Source: Ruminococcus sp. UBA5884
GTDB taxonomy: Bacteria; Bacillota; Clostridia; Oscillospirales; Ruminococcaceae
DNA: 29,950 nt
Assembly: GCA_002431975.1 (NCBI GenBank)
Contig: DJFA01000108.1
Span: 784-30,733, forward strand
Direction of reading: 5' to 3'
Part shown: positions 6,228 to 14,721 of the stretch, piece by piece
Numbering within the stretch: the stretch's first letter is position 1
Layout of the letters: every line of letters begins with the position of its first letter
Position numbers and translations under genes: made by a program
The notes under the pieces: generated by a model
Database searches by the model: none
Seen by the model: the letters and a program-made list of their open reading frames with translations, nothing else
Told to the model about the DNA's origin: nothing

Positions 6228-6977
6228 TCAAGGTCTTGTAAGAATCACTGCACCTTCGGGAGTTATTGCGATTGTATGCTCAAAATGAGCTGAAAGTGAA
6301 CCGTCTGTTGAAACGACAGTCCAGCCGTTGCCAAGAACTCTTACATCTTCGCCTTTCTGGGTTATCATAGGTTCGATTGCAATAGTCATACCGGCAACAA
6401 GTCTCGGACCTCTGCCTGGAGTTCCATAGTTTGGGACTTCCGGTGATTCATGGAGTTTTCTGCCTACGCCGTGGCCGCAGTACTGTCTTACGATTCCGTA
6501 TCCTCTTGAGGTACAGTATTCCTCGACAGCGTGACCAATATCACCTATTCTTATATCAGGCTTTGCAATTGAGATTGCATGATAAAGACTTGCTTCAGTA
6601 ACATCGAGCAGAGCCTGAGCTTCATCAGAAATTTTTCCGACACCGAATGTTGCACAGGTGTCGCCATGAAAACCGTCGATATAAGCACCGACATCAACGC
6701 TTACGATATCGCCTTCCTTGATTTTTCTGCTGTGGGAAGGGATACCGTGAATGACCTCATTGTTGATTGAGATGCAGGCACTTGCAGGAAATCCTCCGTA
6801 TCCTAAGAATGAAGGAACTGCACCGTGCTTTACAATATAGTCATGAACAATCTTGTCCAGATGGGCAGTGGTCATACCTGCCTTTATTGATTCACCGGCA
6901 AGCTTCAACGCACCGCCGGCAATCTGTCCGGCAACACGCATTTTAGCAAGGTCGGTTTTTGATTTTACTGAAATCAT
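6228..6977 (-). CDS. map: Type I methionine aminopeptidase
   Basis: A 249-residue cytosolic metallo-aminopeptidase that removes initiator methionine from nascent proteins. The five dinuclear metal ligands are in place: Asp95 (SVDVG), Asp106 (GDTC), His169 (YCGHGVG), Glu202 (IAIEPM) and Glu233 (HFEHT). His77 (EVIHGIP) is the substrate-side histidine. There is no N-terminal zinc-finger extension, so this is the short Ia form. The gene starts 2 nt after the adk stop, so the pair is probably coupled. Its partner peptide deformylase is not in the window. Confidence 0.98.
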   Translation of the reverse strand: MISVKSKTDLAKMRVAGQIAGGALKLAGESIKAGMTTAHLDKIVHDYIVKHGAVPSFLGYGGFPASACISINNEVIHGIPSHSRKIKEGDIVSVDVGAYIDGFHGDTCATFGVGKISDEAQALLDVTEASLYHAISIAKPDIRIGDIGHAVEEYCTSRGYGIVRQYCGHGVGRKLHESPEVPNYGTPGRGPRLVAGMTIAIEPMITQKGEDVRVLGNGWTVVSTDGSLSAHFEHTIAITPEGAVILTRP

Positions 6978-6979
6978 AA

Positions 6980-7615
6980 TTATTTTGCTCCTACAGCTTT
7001 AAGAGTCAGAGCAGAAGTATCTTCTACTTTTTCCTGACCTGTTACTGTTACAAGCTTGCCCTGTTTGCTGTAATAATCCTTGAGCGGAGCAGTCTGTTCA
7101 TGATAAACAGAAAGGCGTTCAAGAACTGTTTCAGGCTTGTCATCCTTACGGATAATGGTGTTTCCGTCACATTTATCGCATTTGCCTTCAGTTTTTGAAG
7201 GTTTGAAGTCGATATGATAGGTAGCACCGCATTTTTCGCATACACGTCTGCCTGAAACTCTCTGTTTGATAGTTTCGTCCGGAACGAATATTTCAACGAC
7301 TTTATCAATCTGAACTCCCATTTTGTCAAGAGCTTCAGCCTGAGGAACAGTTCTCGGGAAGCCGTCGAGGATAAATCCGTTCTTGCAGTCATCCATAGCA
7401 ATTCTGTCCTTGAGGATACCGATTACTATATCATCGGAAACCAATGCACCGCTTTCCATCGCAGCTTTTGCCTTGATGCCGTATTCAGTGCCGTTCTTAA
7501 CTGCTTCACGCAGAATGTTTCCTGTTGAAATCTGCGGGATATTCAGAGCTGATGAGATAACCTCTGCCTGAGTTCCCTTTCCTGCACCCGGTGCACCCAA
7601 AAGAATAATATTCAT
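6980..7615 (-). CDS. adk: Adenylate kinase (zinc-lid form)
   Basis: A 211-residue cytosolic enzyme that interconverts ATP + AMP and 2 ADP. The P-loop GAPGAGKGTQ is at residues 7-16, the AMP-binding segment STGNILR at about 30-36 and DGFPRT at 84-89. The lid has four cysteines (126, 129, 146, 149; CEKC and CDKC), as in Gram-positive zinc-binding adenylate kinases. It follows secY by 14 nt with a GGAGGGT ribosome binding site, the usual Firmicutes spc layout. Confidence 0.98.
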   Translation of the reverse strand: MNIILLGAPGAGKGTQAEVISSALNIPQISTGNILREAVKNGTEYGIKAKAAMESGALVSDDIVIGILKDRIAMDDCKNGFILDGFPRTVPQAEALDKMGVQIDKVVEIFVPDETIKQRVSGRRVCEKCGATYHIDFKPSKTEGKCDKCDGNTIIRKDDKPETVLERLSVYHEQTAPLKDYYSKQGKLVTVTGQEKVEDTSALTLKAVGAK

Positions 7616-7629
7616 AAAACGAACCCTCC

Positions 7630-8949
7630 TTATTCGAGAAAGCCTTTATGATGACGCATCATCATCTGAGATTCCATTGTACGAACTGTTTCCAATGCAA
7701 CACTTACAACGATAAGGATAGAAGTTCCTCCCATTGAAAGACCGCTGAGGTCAGGATAAGCCATTGAGAAGAATATCGGGAAAATCGCTATAACACCGAG
7801 GAAGAATGCACCTACGAGAGTTATTTTTGAAAGTACTCTCTGGATATAGTCAGATGTTGGTTTACCAGGACGTATGCCAGGTATGCCGCCGTTCTGCTGA
7901 CGAAGATTATTGGCAATTTCTATCGGATTATACTGCATTGAAACATAGAAATAGTTGAACGCAATTATGAGAATGAAATAAAGAATTGCGTAAGGAACGC
8001 TGTTTGTGCTGAAAAATCTTATGAAATAGTAATAAAATTTTTCGCCCCATGTAGTCGGGTCATCTGCAACCGGTACGAACATACTGATTGTAGCCGGAAG
8101 TGAAAGGAATGCCATAGCAAAGATGATAGGCATTACACCGCTCATGCAGACTTTTACCGGAATATGGGTACTCTGACCGCCGTACTGTTTTCTGCCAACA
8201 ACACGTTTTGCATACTGAACAGGGATACGGCGTTCTGCATTGTTCATAAAAACTATGAAAGCAATCATTGCAACGAACATTACAAGTACAAAGACTGCAA
8301 CAAATGCATAAGGGTTTGGTTCATCTATAGCAATTTTTATGGTAGAAACTATATCAGTCGGGATTCTTGCTATGATTCCGGCGAAAAGGATTATTGAAAC
8401 ACCGTTTCCGACACCGTTTTCATTGATTCTGTTTCCGAGCCATACTATAAGAGTAGAACCTGCGATAAACACGAGCATTATGGCTGCTGCGGCGAAAACG
8501 CCCTCCCAGCCTGTTGTATAGGTTACAGCTCCTGCATTTCTCATAGTGAGATAATATGCGAATGACATGAATATTCCGAGTGCAAGGGAAACGAATGCGG
8601 ATATCTTGTCAATTTTCTTTCTTCCCTCTGTGCCTTCTTTTGAAAGACGTTCCAGAGGAGGAATTGCATATGTCAGAAGCTGAATGATAATCGATGCATT
8701 GATAAAAGGTGTAATTGACAAGGAGAATATAGTCGCCTTTGACAAAGCACCGCCTGTCAGTGTATCGAGATAATTAAGAAAGTTGCCGTTTGTAGCATTT
8801 GTTCCCATCCACTCTGCAATAACTGAAGCATCGAGGAAAGGAGCAGGGATAACGCTTCCTATACGGAAGATGACGATGATAAATAATGTGTAAAGGATTT
8901 TTTTCCTCAGGTCTTGAGTTTTCCAAGCATTTCTGATGGTTTCCAGCAC
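7630..8949 (-). CDS. secY: Preprotein translocase subunit SecY
   Basis: A 439-residue polytopic membrane protein with ten predicted helices, the channel of the Sec translocon. The N-terminal region (KILYTLFIIVIFRIGSVIPAP) and the loop GIPGIRPGKPTSDYI that contacts the ribosome and SecA are diagnostic. The best start is GTG at 8949, 1 nt past the rplO stop, with GAGGTGAT inside the end of rplO as the ribosome binding site. An ATG overlapping the rplO TAA is out of frame. Translation is probably coupled to rplO. The secreted lyases in this window, which carry signal peptides, are likely clients. Confidence 0.97.
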   Translation of the reverse strand: MLETIRNAWKTQDLRKKILYTLFIIVIFRIGSVIPAPFLDASVIAEWMGTNATNGNFLNYLDTLTGGALSKATIFSLSITPFINASIIIQLLTYAIPPLERLSKEGTEGRKKIDKISAFVSLALGIFMSFAYYLTMRNAGAVTYTTGWEGVFAAAAIMLVFIAGSTLIVWLGNRINENGVGNGVSIILFAGIIARIPTDIVSTIKIAIDEPNPYAFVAVFVLVMFVAMIAFIVFMNNAERRIPVQYAKRVVGRKQYGGQSTHIPVKVCMSGVMPIIFAMAFLSLPATISMFVPVADDPTTWGEKFYYYFIRFFSTNSVPYAILYFILIIAFNYFYVSMQYNPIEIANNLRQQNGGIPGIRPGKPTSDYIQRVLSKITLVGAFFLGVIAIFPIFFSMAYPDLSGLSMGGTSILIVVSVALETVRTMESQMMMRHHKGFLE

Positions 8950-8950
8950 A

Positions 8951-9394
8951 TTACATCACCTCAGCTTTCCCGCCAGCCTTTTCTATTTTTTCAATTGCAG
9001 TCTGGGAAAACTTGATTGCCTTTACAGTGAGATTCTTTGAGGTGAGTTCACCGTTTCCGAGAACCTTGACTCCGTCATTAGCTTTTTTGATTACGCCTGC
9101 AGCCTTGAGAAGTTCTGTATCAACAACAGTACCATCCTTGAATTTGTTAAGGTCTGATACATTGATAACGGTATAGGTTTTAGCGAAGATATTGTTGAAA
9201 CCTCTCTTAGGGATACGTCTTGTGAGAGGCATCTGACCGCCTTCAAAGCCGATTCTTACGCCGCCGCCTGAACGTGCATTCTGACCCTTGTGACCTTTGC
9301 CGGCAGTTTTGCCGTTACCTGAGCCGTGGCCTCTGCCTACACGCTTAACGTCCTTTACAGAACCGTTTGCTGGTGATAATTCATGCAGTTTCAT
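8951..9394 (-). CDS. rplO: 50S ribosomal protein L15
   Basis: A 147-residue L15 starting MKLHELSPANGS, with the glycine-rich rRNA-binding arm GRGHGSGNGKTAGKGHKGQ and the following GFEGGQMPLTRRIPKRGF. I chose ATG 9394; a GTG four codons upstream would sit directly on the GGAGG and cannot be used. L15 is a late-assembly large-subunit protein. It directly precedes secY with 1 nt between them. Confidence 0.98.
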   Translation of the reverse strand: MKLHELSPANGSVKDVKRVGRGHGSGNGKTAGKGHKGQNARSGGGVRIGFEGGQMPLTRRIPKRGFNNIFAKTYTVINVSDLNKFKDGTVVDTELLKAAGVIKKANDGVKVLGNGELTSKNLTVKAIKFSQTAIEKIEKAGGKAEVM

Positions 9395-9426
9395 GTGTTT
9401 ACACACCTCCTTGCCGATAATAATTA

Positions 9427-9603
9427 TTAAGCTTCTTCAACCTTGATGAGGTGAATAATTTTCTTGATTTTACCTTCTGTCTGAGCGTTGTCAGGCTGCT
9501 GAGTAAAATCACCGACTTTTTTAAGACCGAGAGATTTAGCAGTAGCTATCTGGTCATCTTTTCTGCCTATAAGACTTTTCACGAGAGTGATTTTCTTAGA
9601 CAT
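9427..9603 (-). CDS. rpmD: 50S ribosomal protein L30
   Basis: A 58-residue protein beginning MSKKITLVKSLIGRKDDQ, with SLGLKKVGD in the middle and the strand IKKIIHLIKVEE at the end, matching bacterial L30. It is small and easy to overlook. The ATG at 9603 follows a GGGGG about 8 nt upstream. Its position between rpsE and rplO is the standard order. Confidence 0.96.
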   Translation of the reverse strand: MSKKITLVKSLIGRKDDQIATAKSLGLKKVGDFTQQPDNAQTEGKIKKIIHLIKVEEA

Positions 9604-9616
9604 TTCGGCAACCCCC

Positions 9617-10117
9617 TTAACCTAAAATTTCCTTAACGGATTTGCCTCTCTTTTCAGCAACTTCCGCAGCGGAAACGCATGAAGAAAGACCTTCAATAGT
9701 AGCTCTTACAACATTGCAGGGATTGTTTGAACGCAGGGATTTAGTTCTGATATCCTTGATACCTGCCATTTCAACAACAGCACGAACAGGGCCGCCAGCG
9801 ATAACGCCGGTACCAGGTGCAGCTGGTTTCATAAGAACTCTGCCGGCACCGAACTTGCCAACGATTTCGTGAGGGATTGTAGTACCCTTGAGAGAAATTC
9901 TTATAAGATTTTTCTTGGCATCTTCGATACCCTTGCGGATAGCGTCAGGAACTTCACCTGATTTACCGATACCGAAGCCTACAATGCCGTTGCCGTCGCC
10001 GACAACAACGAGAGCGGAGAATTTCATTATACGGCCGCCCTTAACAGTTTTTGAAACTCTGTTAATTGAAACAACCTTTTCTGAAAGTTCCAGAGTTGAA
10101 GCATCTATAATAGACAA
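9617..10117 (-). CDS. rpsE: 30S ribosomal protein S5
   Basis: A 166-residue S5. The N-terminal double-stranded RNA-binding part has SINRVSKTVKGGRIMKFSAL and the later GTGVIAGGPVRAVVEMAGI block is diagnostic. S5 acts in translational fidelity. The start is TTG at 10117 with GGGAGG 8 nt upstream. An ATG 5 nt earlier is out of frame and too close to the binding site. The gene lies between rplR and rpmD. Confidence 0.97.
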   Translation of the reverse strand: MSIIDASTLELSEKVVSINRVSKTVKGGRIMKFSALVVVGDGNGIVGFGIGKSGEVPDAIRKGIEDAKKNLIRISLKGTTIPHEIVGKFGAGRVLMKPAAPGTGVIAGGPVRAVVEMAGIKDIRTKSLRSNNPCNVVRATIEGLSSCVSAAEVAEKRGKSVKEILG

Positions 10118-10134
10118 AGCATTTACCTCCCTTT

Positions 10135-10494
10135 TTAGAACTTGAGACCGTTTTCACGAGCACCTTCTGCAAGCTCTTTCACACGGCCATGATAAAGATA
10201 ACCGCCTCTGTCGAAAACAACTTCAGAAATACCCTTATCCTGAGCTGCCTTGGCAATCATCTCACCGACTTTGCGAGCGCCTTCCTTGTTACCGCCGTTT
10301 GCATCGAAATCCTTTGAAAGACTTGAAGCAGAAGCAAGAGTAACACCGTTTACATCGTCAATAATCTGAGCATAGATATGTTTTGATGAACGGAAAACAT
10401 TAAGGCGTGGGCATTCCGGAGTGCCGGAAATCTTAGCACGAACTCTGCGATGTCTGGCTTCTCTGGCTTTATTACTGTCTGGCTTTTTAACCAT
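10135..10494 (-). CDS. rplR: 50S ribosomal protein L18
   Basis: A 119-residue L18, the 5S rRNA-binding protein. Diagnostic segments are RHRRVRAKISGT, RLNVFRSSKHIYAQIIDD and the C-terminal FDRGGYLYHGRVKELAEGAR. An AAAGGAG ribosome binding site precedes the ATG. The length is typical. Confidence 0.98.
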   Translation of the reverse strand: MVKKPDSNKAREARHRRVRAKISGTPECPRLNVFRSSKHIYAQIIDDVNGVTLASASSLSKDFDANGGNKEGARKVGEMIAKAAQDKGISEVVFDRGGYLYHGRVKELAEGARENGLKF

Positions 10495-10512
10495 TGCAAT
10501 ACACTCCTTTTA

Positions 10513-11058
10513 TTATTTTTTACCCTTACCGGCTTTACCTTCCTTACGGACGATATGTTCACCAGCGTATCTGATGCCCTTGCCCTTGTAAGGTTCCGGA
10601 AGACGTTTTTCACGAACTTCGGCAGCGAACTGACCTACAGCCTGTTTGTCGATACCGTTGATAACGATTTTGTTTGGCTGCGGAACATCAATAGTAATGC
10701 CGTCTTTTTCCTCCATTATAACCTGATGTGAATAACCGAGGTTCATAACGAGGTTCTTGCCCTGTTTTGCAGCACGGTAGCCGACACCTTCGATTTCGAG
10801 GGTTTTGGAGTAACCTTCTGTTACGCCTACAACCATGTTGTGAATAAGTGTTCTTGTAAGACCATGCAGAGATTTATGCATTTTGTCGTCTGAAGGACGT
10901 GTAACAGTGATTACGCCGTCAGCAACATCTATAGTGAGTTCATGAGAGAACTGTTTTGTAATTTCGCCCTTTGTTCCCTTGACAGTAAGAAGATTGTTTA
11001 CGTTTTTAACTTCAACACCTGCCGGAACACTGATTGGCATTCTGCCTATTCTTGACAT
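10513..11058 (-). CDS. rplF: 50S ribosomal protein L6
   Basis: A 181-residue L6 with the family's duplicated fold. It begins MSRIGRMPISVPAGV and carries the C-terminal signature PEPYKGKGIRYAGEHIVRKEGK. L6 lies near the factor-binding centre of the large subunit. It has a GGAGGAAC ribosome binding site 16 nt after rpsH. Confidence 0.98.
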   Translation of the reverse strand: MSRIGRMPISVPAGVEVKNVNNLLTVKGTKGEITKQFSHELTIDVADGVITVTRPSDDKMHKSLHGLTRTLIHNMVVGVTEGYSKTLEIEGVGYRAAKQGKNLVMNLGYSHQVIMEEKDGITIDVPQPNKIVINGIDKQAVGQFAAEVREKRLPEPYKGKGIRYAGEHIVRKEGKAGKGKK

Positions 11059-11074
11059 TTAATGTTCCTCCTTC

Positions 11075-11473
11075 TTACCATACGAATGCAAGGATTTCGC
11101 CGCCTACATTAAGTTCACGAGCCTTTTTATCAGTCATAATTCCCTTTGAAGTAGAAACTACAGCGATACCAAGACCTTTTCTAACCTTTGGCATATCCTC
11201 GCAGCTTGAATATATACGCAAGCCCGGTTTTGACACTCTTCTGAGACCGGTAATAACAGGAGTTTTGTTTTCACCGTATTTGAGAGTAATTCTGATGATA
11301 CCCTGTTTGCCGTCTTCAATGACCTGATAGCTTTTTACATAACCCTCATCAACGAGAATCTGAGTAATAGCTTTCTTTACATTGGAAGCGGGAACGTCAA
11401 CCGTAGCGTGCTTAGCAGAATTCGCATTACGAATTCTTGTCAGAATATCTGCTATTGTATCAGTAATTTGCAT
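11075..11473 (-). CDS. rpsH: 30S ribosomal protein S8
   Basis: A 132-residue S8 with the N-terminal DTIADILTRIRNANSAKH and the C-terminal STSKGIMTDKKARELNVGGEILAFVW. S8 binds the central 16S domain; in E. coli it is the repressor of the spc operon. I did not find a separate S8-type leader here. The ribosome binding site is AAGGAGG. Confidence 0.98.
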   Translation of the reverse strand: MQITDTIADILTRIRNANSAKHATVDVPASNVKKAITQILVDEGYVKSYQVIEDGKQGIIRITLKYGENKTPVITGLRRVSKPGLRIYSSCEDMPKVRKGLGIAVVSTSKGIMTDKKARELNVGGEILAFVW

Positions 11474-11497
11474 GCCGAATGACCTCCTTTTGTACTT

Positions 11498-11683
11498 TTA
11501 CCAGCTTGCTTTCTTAACACCCGGAATCTGACCGTCCTGAGCCAGTTCTCTGAAACAGATACGGCATACACCGAATTTTCTGAGATAAGCATGCGGTCTT
11601 CCACAAATTTTGCATCTGTTGTATGCACGAGTGGAATATTTGGGAGTTTTCTGCTGTTTTAAAACCATTGCCTTTTTAGCCAT
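11498..11683 (-). CDS. rpsZ: 30S ribosomal protein S14, zinc-binding (type Z)
   Basis: A 61-residue short S14. The four zinc ligands Cys24, Cys27, Cys40 and Cys43 (CKICGRP and CRICFREL) mark the zinc-binding paralogue; the zinc-free form is longer and lacks them. Many Firmicutes carry both and switch under zinc limitation, but the other copy is not in this window. The ribosome binding site is GGAGGAA. Confidence 0.97.
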   Translation of the reverse strand: MAKKAMVLKQQKTPKYSTRAYNRCKICGRPHAYLRKFGVCRICFRELAQDGQIPGVKKASW

Positions 11684-11706
11684 TGTTTATATATTCCTCC
11701 CTTTTA

Positions 11707-12246
11707 TTACTTTGCAAAAGGAGCGCCGAGCAGAGTCAGCAGTTCTTTTGCTTCTTCATCAGTCTTGGCAGTAGTAATGAAGTTGATATCCATACCTCTT
11801 ACCTTATCGATTTTATCGTATTCGATTTCAGGGAAAATGAGCTGTTCCTTGATACCGGTTGAATAATTTCCTCTGCCGTCGAATGAATTTCCGTTGATGC
11901 CTCTGAAGTCACGAACACGAGGGAAAGCGACATTGAAGAGTCTGTCAACGAATTCGTACATATTGTCGCTTCTGAGGGTAACTTTAACGCCGATAGGCAT
12001 ACCTTCACGAAGCTTGAAGTTAGCGATTGATTTTTTAGCCTTGCAGACGATAGGCTTCTGACCTGTGATAGCAGCGAGGTCATTCATGATAGCGTCGATT
12101 ACTTTAGAGTTTTCTCTTGCTTCACCGGCACCTACATTGATAACGACCTTATCGAGCTTTGGTATCTGCATAACGCTTTTATAGCCGAACTTCTTCATCA
12201 TAGCAGGAGCTACACTGCTATTATAATAATCTTTTAATCTAGCCAT
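11707..12246 (-). CDS. rplE: 50S ribosomal protein L5
   Basis: A 179-residue L5, the 5S rRNA protein of the central protuberance. It begins MARLKDYYNSSVAPAMMKKF and ends in TAKTDEEAKELLTLLGAPF. The ATG at 12246 follows AGGAGGAG; upstream codons in frame (to 12348) run over the end of rplX and do not match the family. It is 17 nt from rplX. Confidence 0.98.
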   Translation of the reverse strand: MARLKDYYNSSVAPAMMKKFGYKSVMQIPKLDKVVINVGAGEARENSKVIDAIMNDLAAITGQKPIVCKAKKSIANFKLREGMPIGVKVTLRSDNMYEFVDRLFNVAFPRVRDFRGINGNSFDGRGNYSTGIKEQLIFPEIEYDKIDKVRGMDINFITTAKTDEEAKELLTLLGAPFAK

Positions 12247-12263
12247 GTCTATCTCCTCCTGAA

Positions 12264-12614
12264 TTAGAATTTTTCTCCGCACTTCTTGCAGATTCTCAAA
12301 GAGTTCTTGCCGTCCATTTCGTGGCCAACTCTTGTAGGCTTGCCGCATTTAGGGCAAACGAGCTGAACCTTGGAAGCAAAGACCGGAGCTTCTGCCTGAA
12401 CGATTGAGCCTGACTGACCCATCATTCTTGGTTTTACGTGCTTTGTAACGAAGTTTATACCTTCAACGATAACCTTGTTTTCCTTGTTGGAAACTTCGAG
12501 AACCTTACCTGTTTTTCTGCCCTTGCTCTTATCGGAGGCATCGATATACTTATCGCTGTCCTTACCTGTAAGCAGAACAACTGTGTCACCTGTTTTAACG
12601 TGAACCTTGCTCAT
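12264..12614 (-). CDS. rplX: 50S ribosomal protein L24
   Basis: A 116-residue L24 with a KOW motif near the N-terminus (VHVKTGDTVVLLTGKDSD) and the VEGINFVTKHVKP block. The C-terminus has a four-cysteine zinc-ribbon-like end (CPKCGKP and CKKCGEKF). L24 starts large-subunit assembly. Two adjacent ATG codons (12617 and 12614) follow GGAGG (12622-12626); I prefer the second because its spacing is 7 nt. Confidence 0.96.
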   Translation of the reverse strand: MSKVHVKTGDTVVLLTGKDSDKYIDASDKSKGRKTGKVLEVSNKENKVIVEGINFVTKHVKPRMMGQSGSIVQAEAPVFASKVQLVCPKCGKPTRVGHEMDGKNSLRICKKCGEKF

Positions 12615-12627
12615 CATGACACCTCCA

Positions 12628-12996
12628 TTAAAGTACTTCCGGAGCAAGGCTTAATATTTTCATATATTCCTTGTCACGGAGTTCTCTTGCCACTGGTCCG
12701 AAAATACGGGTACCCTTCGGGTTTTTGTCTTCTTTGATAATAACGGCAGCGTTTTCGTCGAAGCGGATATAAGTACCGTCTTCTCTTCTCAAACCTTTTG
12801 CCGAACGAACGATAACTGCTTTAACAACGTCGCCTTTTTTAACAACACCACCGGGTGTTGCTTTCTTAACAGAAGCTACGACAACGTCGCCGATATTGGC
12901 ATATTTTCTGCGGGTACCGCCGAGAACTCTGATACACATAAGTTCCTTAGCACCTGTGTTATCTGCAACCTTCAGATAAGTCTGCATCTGTACCAC
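12628..12996 (-). CDS. rplN: 50S ribosomal protein L14
   Basis: A 122-residue L14, exactly the family length when begun at GTG 12996. The binding site AAGGAGG lies 9 nt before this GTG; the first in-frame ATG is three codons later and too far from it. Diagnostic segments are LKVADNTGAKELMCIRVLGG and the C-terminal RIFGPVARELR. L14 forms an intersubunit bridge. Confidence 0.96.
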   Translation of the reverse strand: MVQMQTYLKVADNTGAKELMCIRVLGGTRRKYANIGDVVVASVKKATPGGVVKKGDVVKAVIVRSAKGLRREDGTYIRFDENAAVIIKEDKNPKGTRIFGPVARELRDKEYMKILSLAPEVL

Positions 12997-13060
12997 AGCT
13001 ATATTCCTCCTTCCAGAAATCAAAAAATCAGAAATGAATCTGATATATATTCAGTTTAGA

Positions 13061-13318
13061 TTACTTAGCTCTTTCGAGTATATTTACGACTCTCCATCTT
13101 TTATCCTTAGAGAGCGGACGAGTTTCCATTATTTCAACTCTGTCACCGATTCTGCATTCGTTCTTTTCATCATGAGCCTTGAACTTAACAGTACGCTTAA
13201 CGATTTTCTTATAAAGCGGATGCTTTACATTGTCAGCGATGGCAACGACAACAGTTTTATCCATTTTATCGCTTACAACCTTGCCGACTCTTGTTTTTCT
13301 AAGGTTTCTCTCAGCCAT
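13061..13318 (-). CDS. rpsQ: 30S ribosomal protein S17
   Basis: An 85-residue OB-fold protein. GKVVSDKMDKTVVVAI and the following HPLYKKIVKRTVKFKAHDE, CRIGDRVEIMETRPLSKDKRW are the S17 signature. It binds the 5' domain of 16S rRNA. It starts 19 nt after rpmC with GGGAGG upstream. Confidence 0.98.
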   Translation of the reverse strand: MAERNLRKTRVGKVVSDKMDKTVVVAIADNVKHPLYKKIVKRTVKFKAHDEKNECRIGDRVEIMETRPLSKDKRWRVVNILERAK

Positions 13319-13337
13319 TAGCTAAATCCTCCCTTTC

Positions 13338-13532
13338 TTACTGTGCCAGTTCCTGTTCACGAAGGACAGTTTTAACACGTGCAATATCCTTCTTAACAGA
13401 CTTAAGACGAGCTGTATTTTCGAGCTGGTTTACAGCAAGCTGAAAGCGGAGATTGAAAAGTTCTTTCTTGAGGTCATCAAGCTTTTCGTTGAGTTCAGCT
13501 ATTGAGAGTTCTCTGAGTTCTGTTGCCTTCAT
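13338..13532 (-). CDS. rpmC: 50S ribosomal protein L29
   Basis: A 64-residue helical protein starting MKATELRELSIAEL, with LFNLRFQLAVNQLENTARLK and the closing RVKTVLREQ. L29 lies at the tunnel exit, where trigger factor and SRP dock. The ATG at 13532 overlaps the rplP stop (TAATG), and a GGAGG lies just inside rplP, so translation is coupled. Confidence 0.97.
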   Translation of the reverse strand: MKATELRELSIAELNEKLDDLKKELFNLRFQLAVNQLENTARLKSVKKDIARVKTVLREQELAQ

Positions 13533-13957
13533 TACTGCTCGCCTCCTTCTGTAGTTTTTGTGACGAATTTGCATTTGATAGGAAGCTTATGCATAGCAAG
13601 ACGCATAGCTTCTCTTGCAGTTTCTTCTGAAACGCCCTGAATTTCGAATAAAACTCTGCCTGGTTTTACGACAGCAACCCAGTATTCAGGAGCACCTTTA
13701 CCGGAACCCATACGAGTACCCATAGGTTTTTTACTGATTGGCTTGTCAGGGAAAATCTTAATCCATACCTGACCGCCACGCTTAATATAACGAGTCATAG
13801 CGATACGGGCAGATTCTATCTGATTGGATGTAATCCATGCAGGTTCAAGAGCCTGAAGGCCGAAATCGCCGTATGCAACAGTGTTGCCTCTGTAAGCCTT
13901 ACCGGTCATACGACCTCTGTGTACACGACGGTACTTAACTTTCTTTGGAAGCAGCAT
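13532..13957 (-). CDS. rplP: 50S ribosomal protein L16
   Basis: A 141-residue L16 starting MLLPKKVKYRRVHRGRM. ITSNQIESARIAMTRYIKRGG, then PISKKPMGTRMGSGKG, is the family core. L16 helps place tRNA in the A site. Its ATG overlaps the rpsC stop by 1 nt (TAATG) and its own stop overlaps rpmC in the same way, giving a run of three coupled genes. Confidence 0.98.
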   Translation of the reverse strand: MLLPKKVKYRRVHRGRMTGKAYRGNTVAYGDFGLQALEPAWITSNQIESARIAMTRYIKRGGQVWIKIFPDKPISKKPMGTRMGSGKGAPEYWVAVVKPGRVLFEIQGVSEETAREAMRLAMHKLPIKCKFVTKTTEGGEQ

Positions 13958-14703
13958 TACTGATTACCTCCTTCTCTCTTAGCGTTTCTTGGCTTGTAGC
14001 CGCCGTTTCTGTTATTGTCATTGCGGCGTCTTTTAGGTTTTTCGCTGTTATTTGATTTTTCAGCGGAAACTTCACCCTTGAGTACTTCGCCTCTGTATAT
14101 CCAAACCTTTACGCCAAGACGGCCATAAGTTGTATGAGCTTCAGCTGTACCGTAGTCGATATCAGCTCTGATAGTCTGGAGCGGGATAGTACCTTCATTA
14201 TAGCTTTCAGCTCTTGCGATTTCAGCACCGCCGAGACGACCTGAAACTCTTGTTTTGATACCCTTTGCACCGAGACGCATAGCACGGCCGATTGACTGTT
14301 TCATAGCACGTCTGAATGAGATTCTGTTCTCGAGGTCGAGAGCAATTTTTTCAGCAACGAGCTGAGCATTAAGGTCAGGCTGTTTAACTTCAACGATGTT
14401 TACAGAAACCTGTTTGCCCATCATTTTTTCGAGCTGAAGACGAAGTTTTTCTATTTCAGCACCGCCTCTGCCGATAACGATACCCGGCTTTGCGCAGTGG
14501 ATGTGGATTCTTACCTTGTCAGCGAATCTTTCGATTTCGATTCTTGGAACACCAGCAGCATACAAGTTCTTTTTGATATAGTTACGAACATTGTAGTCCT
14601 CAACCAGTGTATCGCCGAAATCAGCTTTATTCGCATACCAGCGTGAATCCCAATCTTTAATAACGCCGACACGGAAACCGTGTGGATTTACTTTCTGGCC
14701 CAT
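13957..14703 (-). CDS. rpsC: 30S ribosomal protein S3
   Basis: A 248-residue S3. The KH domain is visible (about 60-110, with IHIHCAKPGIVIGRGG) and the C-terminal domain has SGRLGGAEIARAESYNEG and TTYGRLGVKVWIYRGE. S3 forms the mRNA entry channel of 30S. The last 30 or so residues are a lysine/arginine/asparagine-rich tail that is longer than in the 218-residue Bacillus form. The ribosome binding site is AAGGAGG. Confidence 0.98.
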   Translation of the reverse strand: MGQKVNPHGFRVGVIKDWDSRWYANKADFGDTLVEDYNVRNYIKKNLYAAGVPRIEIERFADKVRIHIHCAKPGIVIGRGGAEIEKLRLQLEKMMGKQVSVNIVEVKQPDLNAQLVAEKIALDLENRISFRRAMKQSIGRAMRLGAKGIKTRVSGRLGGAEIARAESYNEGTIPLQTIRADIDYGTAEAHTTYGRLGVKVWIYRGEVLKGEVSAEKSNNSEKPKRRRNDNNRNGGYKPRNAKREGGNQ

Positions 14704-14721
14704 TTTTAAACCTCCTTGGGA

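Noticed and set aside
7048..7401. Minus-strand frame of 117 codons inside adk
   Set aside because: It lies in another frame of adk, whose conserved residues fully explain the sequence.
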